64,000 bases of DNA, from NCBI GenBank assembly GCA_036924285.1, contig JAYKYS010000001.1, positions 41,415,501 through 41,479,500 of the forward strand. Direction: 5' to 3'. Source of the stretch: Asterella californica. Lineage: Eukaryota > Streptophyta > Marchantiopsida > Marchantiales > Aytoniaceae. A program made the position numbers and the translations under genes. A model generated the notes under the pieces. That model saw only the letters and a list, made by a program, of their open reading frames with translations. It was not told the DNA's origin and made no database searches. Position 1 is the first letter of the stretch. The number at the start of each line of letters is the position of its first letter. Positions 1-10,100 of this stretch are shown one piece after another.

Positions 1-1
1 G

Positions 2-100
2 CTTGTGAAGGTAAAAGAGGCTCAACAAGGAGGGTTCATTGCTTTCTTAAGAGATGGACGTGCTGTTGTCACACAAAAGAGACGAGATGTTTCCAAATAG
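2..100 (+). CDS. LINE ORF1, C-terminal fragment
   Basis: The window opens inside an open frame that runs 32 codons to a TAG at 98-100. The peptide is basic and ends in ...TQKRRDVSK. It lies directly upstream of, and in the same frame as, the LINE ORF2 that follows, so I read it as the end of ORF1, the nucleic-acid-binding protein of LINEs. Only the tail is present, so no domain can be identified. The identity is inferred from position. Confidence 0.5.
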   Translation, partial: LVKVKEAQQGGFIAFLRDGRAVVTQKRRDVSK

Positions 101-121
101 CAATTTTCGACCCTTAGAGTT

Positions 122-3100
122 ATGATGTGGAACATTCATGGGCTTACTAAGTCAAAGTACACAAGCGCTTTACCAATTTGGAACAAGGCTGATATCATCA
201 ACTTGGTGGAGACATGGGAACATGAAGGAAACAATGTACATGAGTTGGATGGTTTTACTTTGATCGGCTCTACTTGGAACAAGCGCAAGCAACATAAAAG
301 ACGTGGTTTTGGAGGTATTGCAACTTACGTCAGATCTTATTTGCATCAGCTTGTTGAAGTGGTTCTTCAGGATGTGGGTGGACAATATCATTGGATTCGA
401 GTTGGTGGAGAAAGTAGATCTGCATGTTATATCGCAATCTGCTATTTTGCACCTTTGAACATGTCTATCTATCAGACTAGAGCATGTAGCACGAGCCAAC
501 CTTTCCATCGTCTTTCTATTGATGTTTTGAGATATCAAGAGAAGGGCAAGGTCTTTGTGGTGGGACATTTCAATGCTAGAGTTCACACTTGCCAGTTCAC
601 ACAATTCTATGCTCTTGATCACTCCCCTATTCTTGAAGAAAATGATGATCCTACATGGTCCCGTGCCTCCTTAGATACATCCACCAATGACATGAAAGAA
701 CACTTCTTGACTTTTGGAGCAATCTGTAGTTTGAAAATTCTGAACGGTACATCCCGTTTTCCTAGCTCTAACATGAAAACATACGTCTCTACCTCTGGAT
801 CAAGCATAGTAGACTACCTCCTCTCCTCATCTCTTGATAGTTCACTCATTTCAGCATTTGAAGTTTTGGATCTACAACCTGAATCTGATCACACTCCTCT
901 ACTGTTCTCACTATCGTCGTCTAGCTCATTTGCACCTTACAAGTTGAAAGGTTTTGATGGGAGCAACACTACCTCTAGACTTCGTCTTGATCACCGGAAA
1001 AGACATCTTTATCAAACTGCTCTAGAGAATTTGATATCTATTACACAGTGGAGCAACAATCTTGACCAACGAGATACACAATTGACGGATGTCTTGAAGA
1101 AAATTGCAACTCGGTTTTTCTCTCAACACTCAAGCAGAAAGCTCAAAGGTAACCCTTGCAATGGCTGGTTTGATGAAGAGTGCAAACTTGCTCGGTTAAA
1201 GGCTCTAGACAAGGCTTGTGACTTGGAAGCAACAACCTTGTACAAGCAGCTGATCAAACGTAAGAAGAGAGCTTTCTTGAGAAAGAAAGGCTTGGAACTT
1301 GCTTCTGATTTTCAGAAGGATCCCAAAGCTTTTTGGAGGCGTTCAAGTTCACCAAGTCTTGATCCTTCAGCTTTGATATCCTACGTTGAGCAACTTTACT
1401 TCTCTCCACATGCACCATGTATGCCACAAAGTGAAGGACTACCGCAGACCTTTTCAATGGACGAAGTACGACATCAGCTCAGTAGGCTTGCAAGTGGAAA
1501 ATCTGAGGATCTAGAAGGACTTTCTGCAGAGCTACTACAATGGGGAGGTGATTCTCTCATTCCTATACGTACCAAGCTTCTGAATGATGCTGCTGCACAT
1601 GGTTTCCCTAAGAGTTGGTTCACGCGCAAAGTGATTCCCATCCACAAGTTGGGCAAGAAGGATGATGTTACCAACTATAGAACTATCATGGTGGGCAACA
1701 TCTTTGCCAAGTTGTACGGGAGCTTGCTAGAGAGAAAACTCAGTGTTTGGGCAGAAGGATCCAATGTGAGAGCTCGTTCCCAAGCAGGTTTTCGTCCTAC
1801 CTTTAGCACCATTGATCATATTCTTTGTCTTCGTGTTGCTTGGGAGAAGTCAAAAGGAAATGGTAAAGCTCTCTATGCTGCTTTTATCGACTACACAAAA
1901 GCTTTTGATAGGGTGCCTAGGAAGCTCTTATGGGACAGACTTGTTGCCATTGCTGTTCCTAAAGACATGATGGCAGCGGTTTCTAAACTCTATGAACGAG
2001 TTTATGTGAAGCTTACCTCGACACAATCAAAGGAGATCTTTAGCACTATTGGAGTCATTCAAGGTTGTCCTCTCTCCCCTACTCTATTTGGTATCTTCAT
2101 CGATGACGTGGAGAAATGTCTTGCTGAATTTGGAGGAGAAGGTGTGAAGTTGGGAATCTATATCATTCAAGCATTGATTTATGCTGATGATATCATCTTT
2201 CTATCACGTGATCCTTTGAGTTTACAACGACATTTGGATGCTCTTGAGGTCTTTTGCAACAACATGCAGATGGAAGTGAACCTTTCGAAGTCCAAGGTGA
2301 TGGTGGTGGGTTCAAAAGTGCGCCATTCTTTTCTCTACAAGGGCCAAGTTTTACAACAAGTGGAGAGTTACAAGTACTTGGGCATTGACTTCTCTCATAA
2401 CTACAGTTGGGTTTTGTGCACTCATAAGAGAGTTGAAGCTGGTTACAAAGCTTTGTACTCTCTTTTGAATCGTTGTCGACGTGCTCATCTCTTAGCATGG
2501 GATTTGAGAAAGTTTCTCTTCAGGAGTTTGGTTTTGCCTCTGATACTTTATGGTGTTCAAGTGTGGGGGCCTGGTGCAAGGAAAGGAGCTTGGGAACGTA
2601 TCGAGAAAGTTCAAAAAGTGTTCTTACAAGTGGAGCTTGGTGTAAGATGCCAAACACCATATGCTATGCTCCTTGCTGAATCTGGTTGCTTATCCGTGGA
2701 AGCAGAAGCTCTTTACTTGACTATCATTTATATCTCAAGAGTGAGATCTCTTGGAGAGACGAGATTACCTTGTCAAGCTCTAAGAGCTACATTCTCATTT
2801 GGTTGGTATGCTGATGTGGTGGCTTGGTGTGGAAGATGGAACATTTTTGAGCGTGATTTTGACCTTCCACCTATTGCTCTTCGGGAGTTGATTCAGAAAA
2901 GGTTTTTACATGCCATATGGTCTCAACCCAAGACCAAGATGGCTTACTATCAACAGCATGTCAACCCCATGTTGGTGTATTGTGAACAAGAGTACCTCCG
3001 GGCACCTATTTCAATCTCTCTTCGACATATCATCGCTCAGCACCGCACTAGCTCTCATAGACTTGGCATTGAGGAAGGACGTTGGCTAAACATTGTTAGG

Positions 3101-3307
3101 AGTGAACGGCTTTGTAGACTTTGTGATTTAGATCAGATAGAGGATGAGGATCATGTATTCATTGTATGTCTCTTGTATGATGAGATTAGATGTAGACATA
3201 AGATAGTTGCTAGTGATTTCTATACACTTTTACAGATGTCAGCTCTCCCACTAGGGCTTTATATTAGAGACATAGTTTCTTGTCGTACCAATGCTCTTTT
3301 GCATTGA
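122..3307 (+). CDS. LINE ORF2: endonuclease, reverse transcriptase, C-terminal zinc finger
   Basis: This is a 1061-residue uninterrupted frame for a non-LTR retrotransposon polyprotein, which nicks the target and copies its RNA onto the nicked end. The N-terminal part matches the AP-like endonuclease: WNIHG at 3-8, VETW near 30 and SDH near 258. However, the usual GDFN motif reads GHFN, with His at residue 149. The reverse transcriptase shows motif A (FIDYTKAFDR), motif B (GCPLSPTLFGIFID) and motif C (YADD, residues 687-690). The C-terminus has a CxxC...H...C finger (CRLCD...DEDHVF). There are two adjacent Met codons, and the frame is also open back to the ORF1 stop, so the true start could be upstream or by readthrough. 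It is intact in length, but the endonuclease change may disable it. Confidence 0.93.
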   Translation: MMWNIHGLTKSKYTSALPIWNKADIINLVETWEHEGNNVHELDGFTLIGSTWNKRKQHKRRGFGGIATYVRSYLHQLVEVVLQDVGGQYHWIRVGGESRSACYIAICYFAPLNMSIYQTRACSTSQPFHRLSIDVLRYQEKGKVFVVGHFNARVHTCQFTQFYALDHSPILEENDDPTWSRASLDTSTNDMKEHFLTFGAICSLKILNGTSRFPSSNMKTYVSTSGSSIVDYLLSSSLDSSLISAFEVLDLQPESDHTPLLFSLSSSSSFAPYKLKGFDGSNTTSRLRLDHRKRHLYQTALENLISITQWSNNLDQRDTQLTDVLKKIATRFFSQHSSRKLKGNPCNGWFDEECKLARLKALDKACDLEATTLYKQLIKRKKRAFLRKKGLELASDFQKDPKAFWRRSSSPSLDPSALISYVEQLYFSPHAPCMPQSEGLPQTFSMDEVRHQLSRLASGKSEDLEGLSAELLQWGGDSLIPIRTKLLNDAAAHGFPKSWFTRKVIPIHKLGKKDDVTNYRTIMVGNIFAKLYGSLLERKLSVWAEGSNVRARSQAGFRPTFSTIDHILCLRVAWEKSKGNGKALYAAFIDYTKAFDRVPRKLLWDRLVAIAVPKDMMAAVSKLYERVYVKLTSTQSKEIFSTIGVIQGCPLSPTLFGIFIDDVEKCLAEFGGEGVKLGIYIIQALIYADDIIFLSRDPLSLQRHLDALEVFCNNMQMEVNLSKSKVMVVGSKVRHSFLYKGQVLQQVESYKYLGIDFSHNYSWVLCTHKRVEAGYKALYSLLNRCRRAHLLAWDLRKFLFRSLVLPLILYGVQVWGPGARKGAWERIEKVQKVFLQVELGVRCQTPYAMLLAESGCLSVEAEALYLTIIYISRVRSLGETRLPCQALRATFSFGWYADVVAWCGRWNIFERDFDLPPIALRELIQKRFLHAIWSQPKTKMAYYQQHVNPMLVYCEQEYLRAPISISLRHIIAQHRTSSHRLGIEEGRWLNIVRSERLCRLCDLDQIEDEDHVFIVCLLYDEIRCRHKIVASDFYTLLQMSALPLGLYIRDIVSCRTNALLH

Positions 3308-3411
3308 TACGATCTCCTAGGGTTTCCTAGGCTCACATGTTGACTTTGTTTTGTATTTTTTTCTGCCTTTTGACTCTTTGGGTCTTCCGGGCTTGATATT
3401 CATTCATTCAT

Positions 3412-3830
3412 TCATTCAATTCCCACCATTGTAGCCTCCACATTATCACCGCTCTTTTTCAATATAGTCTTGAAACGAGCCTCCAACTTCTCGGTCCTTT
3501 CTACGTACACCTTCACCTTCTCAGCATCTCCTTGCTTCAAGAAGGTCACCTCGATCATGAACTTCTCATAGCTCTCATCCGGCAAAAAGTTCTCAATTAG
3601 AATCTTCGTCAAACTTTCCCATGTATCAACCTCAATCTTGTTCCTTCTATGTTCCTCATACCAAGTCAATGCGGTAATAGTGATGTCCACTCTTCCTTCT
3701 TCCTCTCATGGTTTCCAATGCATGCTCGTTTGAAGTCTTGCACAAAGATTTCTACATCTTCACTATCTTTTTCATAGAAAACTAGAAACTTCTCCATCTT
3801 AAATTCTTGATGTCTTTTTCTCTCTTCAAC
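3412..3830 (-). pseudogene. Retrotransposon gag core, frameshifted
   Basis: On the minus strand, about 3830-3690 encodes a stretch with KMEKFLVFYEKDSEDVEIFVQDF, and 3690-3412 continues in another frame with ALTWYEEHRR and FLPDESYEKF. The composition and the W..F...F pattern resemble the retrotransposon gag (capsid) domain. A single frameshift near 3690 separates the two parts. The C-terminal side is cut off by the LINE tail. Retroelement gag is a confident call; the superfamily is not determined. Confidence 0.6.
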
Positions 3831-4021
3831 GCAATATCTCTCTTCGTTTTCTAGTATAAGATGACCATCACTAACTCCATGCGAACATAATCAACCATCG
3901 GTAGCAAGAAGAGGAATGATTCCATCATAATCGCATGTGCTATCTCTTCACCAAACTTATGCATGAGTCGTATCTTCATCGTCACCTTCTCCACCATCTG
4001 GATTATCATCTCCATCATGCG

Positions 4022-4486
4022 TTAGCTGAATTTTCGTCTCAAGATGATAAACTTCTCCATTTCAACTCCTTGCTCCTCTCTTAATCTTCTAGACGTAAAT
4101 GTCAGTAGTGCGATCACATCTCCACACTCATGCTCTTTTGACAAACTTTCAATTCTATAATTTGAGCAGATGTTCTCGTCCTTGAAAATGCACGAAGACG
4201 ACGATAGATCCACTCGGAGACCTAGATCAATAGAACTCCTTCCCTCACGAGTATTTTTTCTCTTGAATCTCATAGGACAACTTGTTGCATAGTGCCTCAA
4301 CCCTTTACAAAAGTAGCACCACGGTTCTGTCCTCAACTTCTTCTTGGAAAAGTCTTGTTTGTTTCTCTTTGTCCTCTTTTCAAATTTGATCTTTAACTCT
4401 CTTGAATGGTCATCCACACGTACTATGACATCAAGATTTTGAAGAAGGTTCTTAGGTCTCACTGCCCACTCTTTTTGACCCTCCAT
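4022..4486 (-). pseudogene. Retroelement nucleocapsid-like ORF with CCHC knuckle
   Basis: This 154-residue frame has a basic N-terminal half and one zinc knuckle, CYFCKGLRHYATSC (CX2CX4HX4C), near residues 57-70. CCHC knuckles of this kind bind RNA in Gag. It lies upstream of the gag core in minus-strand order, whereas the knuckle normally follows the core. Its end, with MEKFI, resembles the MEKFL that starts the following gag segment, so an internal duplication is possible. It probably belongs to the same decayed element. Confidence 0.55.
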
Positions 4487-4499
4487 GATCTCGATTTAA

Positions 4500-6100
4500 A
4501 TTTGATCACATGCAGATTTTGATTGATTAGATTATCAACTGAACTTCTGATAGTGATATCTTGAGCTCTGTAGCTCCAAAATGAGTGATTTTTGGATCAA
4601 TGGATAGATCAGGAGCTCCTCTAGTCCGTCTTGAAGTTTCAAAGACGTCTCAAAAATATAGAGAAAATGACAATGACTGTAAACTCGGCCAGAAAATGAT
4701 TTATATGCACTTTTGAACCCTTAGTCTCTTTTCTTTTTTAGTTACAACGATAAGAATTATCACTCAAAGAACATGATAAGAATGATATGATCCTCTACCC
4801 TCATCAACATATAGGATTATATGAAGCACTCTACTCTCATATTTAAACTCTAACACTAGACATATTCTCTTTAGCTGAGTCTAACATCATATGTGTACAA
4901 AATATACAAGATGACCTCAAATGCATCATAGATGACAACAAGATACACGAATGGCTCTAAAGTCTCTAGCATGGCAGTAGCTCTAGTCTTTCCAAGAGTT
5001 CTCTCGATATGCTCTCTCATAACCTCCTTCAGTCTAATGTAAAATTACACCCGAAACATATCTCTCAAGCCTCTTAGTGAGGTCTTGGCAACGGAACCAA
5101 AAATGTGACCTTGAAGCTTGCTATTGGTCTTGCCTCTCACCCAAGGTAAACTTTTGATGACCTTTGATGAGATGCATCATAGGACTAGGGGCCTAAGCTA
5201 AACCCAATTCTCAACTTACTCATATCACTTCCTCACTCAGAAGGAGAACTCTCATGGAGACATAGAGATGATAAACACACACTTTATAGATATGACCTAA
5301 CGACTTCCAAATACAAAGAAAGGGAGGCTGAAGGATCACTTCACAACTCCTCTATTTATACTATTCTAGATTTACCACGATAACTACTTGTAAATCTAAT
5401 TGATTGCAGTTTACAGAGACCAAGTCAAAGATAAAAGTAATAAGTCAAAGATAGATGTCTCTACTTTTGACTCTACTCTAATAATTTGAATCTTTCTAGA
5501 AATAGAAAGAAATATTTGAAAAGAAATCTCGGATTGTTCCTTATAAGACAAAGTACTAACACATAATTGAGTCAAAAAGATCAGTAACCCTCTTGATTGT
5601 TTGACCTTAAGTATCTACAATCAATAAATTTCAATCACACATAAGACAAGAGTGTATTATTCATCTACTTGTCATTTTATGCATAACCAAACAAAGTAAT
5701 AGTTTTCACATTTAGAATATTTTAATATTTTGTTTTCAAATATCACCAACTCTAACTGTGACTATTCATAGTTATCTGTTACTAACTTAGAGTGTTATTT
5801 AGCTTTGAGATTTATTTAGAAGACGACCACACATAGTTATAACTTATCACATATTTACTACTATGCAACCCCTAGGTGTTATAGAGCAGAATCGAATTAC
5901 TTAGGCGCGTAGAAGACATCTGAAGAAGTGAAGCAGAAACGTAACACATTGAAAGCGCAATATTGAAATTCTTCTCACTTATTTTTTCTTTCTCATCATT
6001 AAAGACGCATTAGACTATCCATATTCTCATTCCTCTAATGTGTGCAGTCTCACATCTGAATAACATCACAAAGTGACTGGTTTGAGAGGCAATAGCCGGT
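4500..6100. other. AT-rich non-coding stretch (retroelement leader and probable LTR remnant)
   Basis: No credible gene was found. The part next to the knuckle ORF probably is the leader, and part of 5105-5900 may be the LTR, of the decayed minus-strand element. I could not find a matching terminal inverted pair, so LTR borders are not given. Confidence 0.4.
5084..5104 (-). promoter_or_regulatory. Possible primer-binding site of the minus-strand retroelement
   Basis: Read on the minus strand, this is TTGGTTCCGTTGCCAAGA, close in form to the TGGCGCCGTTGCC-type primer-binding sites of plant LTR elements. It lies about 600 bp before the knuckle ORF, where a 5' leader would be. The LTR that should flank it on the high-coordinate side was not delimited. 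Confidence 0.35.
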
Positions 6101-6104
6101 CAAG

Positions 6105-6194
6105 GGTGTGATCAAGCCAGAAAATGTTAAGAGGGGTATGATAAAGCTCACGAAACCTATTGGGGGTATGATCAAGCAAATTTCTGACACCCCT
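6105..6194 (+). repeat. 30-bp tandem repeat, three units
   Basis: The motif GGTRTGATMAAGC recurs at 6105, 6135 and 6165, exactly 30 bp apart. The units keep one reading frame and would encode ten-residue repeats beginning G(V/M)IK within a 62-codon frame (6108-6296). That frame is not recognised and may be fortuitous. Confidence 0.75.
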
Positions 6195-6304
6195 AATATC
6201 CAAGTTATGTTTAGTAGCCGTAGGTTGAGCAGTAGGCAAGTCAGTAGCCGTAATTCTTTTGTTTCGTGTTTTTTAGCCCATCATGACTCTAGCTGATTAG
6301 TAGC

Positions 6305-6416
6305 TTGAGGTTGCTTATTCACCTCTTCCATCCGAAGATGGAAGAGGGCTGCAACCTCAATGAACCTTAATTTATTACCTAACCCTTCCGACGGGAAGGG
6401 TTAGGTAATAAATTAA
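6305..6416 (+). repeat. Double-hairpin repeat (foldback/MITE-like)
   Basis: There are two consecutive stem-loops. The first has an outer stem TTGAGGTTGC (6305-6314) paired with GCAACCTCAA (6351-6360), enclosing a perfect 11-bp stem (6322-6332 with 6337-6347, loop CGAA). The second is a perfect 23-bp stem (6367-6389 with 6394-6416) with loop GACG. The block is related to sequences at 19861, 48130 and 63138, so it is a dispersed family. Function is unknown. Confidence 0.85.
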
Positions 6417-6419
6417 TGT

Positions 6420-6840
6420 ATTAATATACTCATGGATTCTGGACAGCACCCTCTCGCACTTGTACCCCGTGAAGCGCAAAGAACCACACTCCACTTATGG
6501 GTTTTCTAAAATGGTTTCTAACGTTCTTGGAGCAATAACAGTTAACATTTAAATATTATTTTAATTTTTAATTTTACTTAATCTAGAATATTTATATAAC
6601 ATTTATATCATTTCAGATATCTTAAAGGGAGCAAAAGTACGGAAGTTGATCGTGGATGCTTATTAGCCCGGGCAACAGGCGGATCGGGTAGCCAACAAGC
6701 TTGCTCGTTGGCAGTCAGTAGCCGGTGAGCTTGTCGAGCAAGCAGAAGCTGTAGAGGATTCCAGTTTCGGGAAACGTACTACAAATTGAATTGAAGAAGC
6801 TTGGAGCCTATCTCTAGGCAGACGAACTGTAGTGGTGGCG
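6420..6840. other. Intergenic, continuation of the dispersed repeat
   Basis: From 6420 to about 6530 the sequence still resembles 63250-63370 (for example ACTTGTAC...GAAGCGCA and TATGGGTT), so the repeat extends past the hairpins. The rest is AT-rich, with a possible minus-strand exon at about 6620-6760. No clear gene was found. Confidence 0.4.
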
Positions 6841-6842
6841 CC

Positions 6843-7154
6843 TTAGGAACTCACAGTATTAACCCAAACGCCACCCGATACGAGAGCGAACGTGACGCCA
6901 GTGGCAATCGCAGTCTTGGCACCAAGAAGGACCCCGATGATTTCCAGCCACATCCGTTTGAATGCCGACCATTGATTAGAATATCGGGGCGGATTGAACG
7001 GCGAGAGTCCGCTAAATCCTTCGTATAGCAGGATTGCAGCAAAGCAAATTACCATACCGCTCCTCACCCTCGCGCCGAAGTCGAAAGAACTGCGATGCGA
7101 CTCGCTCGCAGGTACCTGTAAAAAACGAACAGAGACGAACATGTAACACTCCAC
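6843..7154 (-). CDS. Possible divergent membrane-protein exon upstream of ATR
   Basis: This 103-residue minus-strand frame starts 20 bp from the ATR start codon. Residues from about 33 look like a real protein, with SPFNPPR followed by a hydrophobic segment (IIGVLLGAKTAIATGVTFAL) that could span a membrane. A good donor (ACT|GTGAGT on the minus strand, near 6858) lies just before the stop, and a phase-compatible acceptor near 6755 opens a further 46-codon frame. The layout resembles the N-terminal region of lysophospholipid acyltransferases, but this is only an impression. It could be a truncated gene or a chance frame. Confidence 0.3.
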   Translation of the reverse strand: MECYMFVSVRFLQVPASESHRSSFDFGARVRSGMVICFAAILLYEGFSGLSPFNPPRYSNQWSAFKRMWLEIIGVLLGAKTAIATGVTFALVSGGVWVNTVSS

Positions 7155-7174
7155 AGCTCAAGAGTGAGAAATCA

Positions 7175-10100
7175 ATGATCAGCGTGGTGAGAGAGGGGAT
7201 GTCGGACCTTTTTGTCCTTCTACAAGATTTAGGAGAACGTATAGCAAGTAAAGGAGATGCTCCCACCTGTACTCAACAGGAGGAGGATGATCCGGTTGAA
7301 TCCCGATTTCGCTCCGTGCTCCCTACACTTTTGGAAAGCTATTTTGTGCCATTCAAAGGTTAGTTATCCTTACAAACAACATATGTTTCCCCCCTTCAGT
7401 TAATTATCCGTTTCTGGAATGCGTGCCGGAATGACAAACGTCAATTCTCTGTTCAGTGAAGGAGCGAGAGTTGATGGCGATTTTGAAGCTCTTATGTCAT
7501 ACTGTGAAACAGTATCCGGGTGTTCTTTACAGAGGAAAAGGGCAAGCTGTTCTTCCTATTTTGAGCCGCATTTTTCCTCTTTTCGCCGAGTCAGAGCTAA
7601 GGTCAGGGCAGTGCCGCAAGCTTAACAGCCTTTCATTGCCTACAAGCCTCCTTTTTCGACGTGAATTGCTATCGACAACTCGGCTCAAAAGTTCCTCGGC
7701 CGTTTGTTGTGACGTCGTTTTGCAGGGGATGTCATGGTGGACTTTTTGACACTTCAGCTGCTCTCCTGTCACTCTTGCGAATTGGTGATCCTGAAACTTT
7801 CAGAATGGTCATAATAGACGCCATGCTTCTCACTGAAGGTAGTGTTTCACAAAACCCATATAACTAAATTCCTCAAGGACGTGGCTATCCTATACATAAT
7901 TCGGGGTTTTCCACCTCCATCTCCGCCCCGCGCGGCCATTCTTGGGATTATTTTTGTGACTGGTATCAATTTCATAGAAGAGGTTTTCGTAAAACAGCTT
8001 GAGTGCATACTGTTGTCTCTGCTCAGTGTGGCACGTAAATCCAGTTTGGGATTTTAAATCTTCAAATTTTTGGAAGTGAAGGCTCGTGTGGTTTTGGACT
8101 TTCAGGAGAAATTTTTTGGAACGATGGTCACTTGCTAATGTTTATTGTATCGACTGATCATGCAGATCTGGTATCAGTAGGACTCTTCTATTCGAGCCCT
8201 AACAGCTGCTCTTCTGCCACAAATGTATTTGTACATTGTTACTCTAGAGCATACTCCGAGCTTTCTAGCCCGGGTAGTGCTCCAGAGCTCCTGTGCGGCA
8301 TAGCTGCCACCTGGAAACAGCAAGAAGGTCCCGGCCTTCTCATTGATATAACTGGACATATTCGCTGGCAGTCACTTGCGAAGTGGACAATTAAGTTGAT
8401 AGGGCGATGTCTCTTAGAAGGAGCCCTGCTCGTAGAAGGCCTAATAACATCGTCATTTTTGTCAGCTGTGGGCTCATTCTTGTGTCACGACTCTCCGCAG
8501 CTGCACAAGGTATTATCTCGCACATCTGGTGGTTTATGTAGTGAAACCGAGGAACCTTAGAATTCTTTAAACGAAGTAGTCAATTTTTTCCCACGAATGA
8601 GTTTGTTCTTGGGTCTCTGAGCGCCTTAGTTTACCTTTCTGACGTCAGTGCCAATGGATACATGTAGGAGTGTTTTGACTTTCTTCGTGTAGCTACATCA
8701 GTTATGGATATTGAAGCATTTCCTACCGAGAGGCTTATTTTATCCGTTATCAACATATTATCCGTGAGTTGTGGAGAACTCAAGAGTTTCAGGTGATTAC
8801 TGCCACTCTATACCTGGTGATGTTTGCAAACTTCTCCTTGTTCGTAGCTACTTCCAGTGGTATATCAGCGGTTGCCAAAGGGCTTTAAAGACCTTACAGA
8901 TTTGGTGAATCGACATTGAATCATGCATCACGTCAAAAGCTATACGCTCAACCTAATTTGTCTTCTTACAGGACTCCTGCCTATGATTCGGCCCTGGGTG
9001 CCTGCCTCTATGCCTTGTGCTCCACGTCTCAGAGTCCGACCATTGAGAGCATTGCCCAAGCCTTCCTGGAGGTCCTGCCGCAGACAGTGAAGCAGAGTGG
9101 CAGTACAGATTTGAAGGTAAGCACACTAACCTCCTGTGGCTGCGTAACAAGTTGATTGATCGAGAACTGTTATGGTCCTCCGATCCAAGCCTCACACGGA
9201 AGAATTTGACTCGCCAGCTAGTAGTAGTAAATTGTCCTCTAGTCAGTTGTTCAAGAAGGCCTTGATGTATGACCGTTTACTTGTTTTCCATTTTGCAGGT
9301 AGCAATGTGTGACATCTTCTCGCTGATTGTGAAGCAATGTCCTTCATACTCTGAGCATCTCCCTGCAATCTTGGAACTCATCTGGATACCGGAGGTTGTA
9401 ACGCCTCTGAGCTACAGTCTCCAGTTAGCGATGGAATCAATCGGTCTTTCACAGATCGCAGGATTGACATCTACTGAGAAGCGTGCGAGTCCAGTTCGGC
9501 GTAAAGTTCTGGATGTCAGTGATGCGGATTGCGCAGCAGCAAGCGCTGCTGAAATGAACTCACCTTCCCAAACTCAACAAAGTCAAGAGTATCAAAGCAG
9601 ACCAATTAAACGGCAGAAGCTGAACAAAAGTACTGAAAGAGAGTCTTCTTCATCACGTATGTGTATGGAAGTAAAAGTAGCTAACGGAAAATCAGTTTCT
9701 TCGTCAGAGAATACTTTGAGCTTTTCCTCGTTTGTAAATAGGCTCATAGTAAACGTGTCCTTCCAAAATACCGAGTATGCGTCGAGTTTTTCAGAGAAAC
9801 AGCTGGCCACACCTGTACCTGAACTACACAAAAGGGTTATAGAGCTTGTTGATCAACTGCACCCACCTGAGGAACGTGGATGTGGAACTGCCACCGTTGA
9901 AGGCAAGCTCTCCGGCTTATCTGTTCTGGGACGAGTATTTGGAAAATGTACCGGGACCGCTTGCTACTTGCGACTGGTGGAGCTCTTCCGCCAGTGGCTA
10001 TTTCATATCCGTAACATGGTACTGAAGCCCAGTAATTGTGAATTGTCTTTTGCGTTTTTCGTTTGTTGTACTAAGCAGTAGCGGCTCATGAGCTGCTTCG

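Larger units (their letters stand above)
1..3420 (+). mobile_element. LINE (non-LTR retrotransposon), 5' end outside window
   Basis: The element comprises the ORF1 tail, ORF2 and a short 3' untranslated part. It ends in a simple repeat of about five TTCA/ATTC units (about 3397-3420), a common type of LINE 3' terminus. There is no poly(A). The sequence beyond the tail is an unrelated minus-strand gag frame, so the insertion point is probably about 3420. The 5' target-site duplication lies outside the window. Confidence 0.8.

Noticed and set aside
6305..6416. A microRNA gene
   Set aside because: The stems are perfect and repeated in the genome, which fits a foldback repeat better than a microRNA precursor. 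No expression evidence is available.
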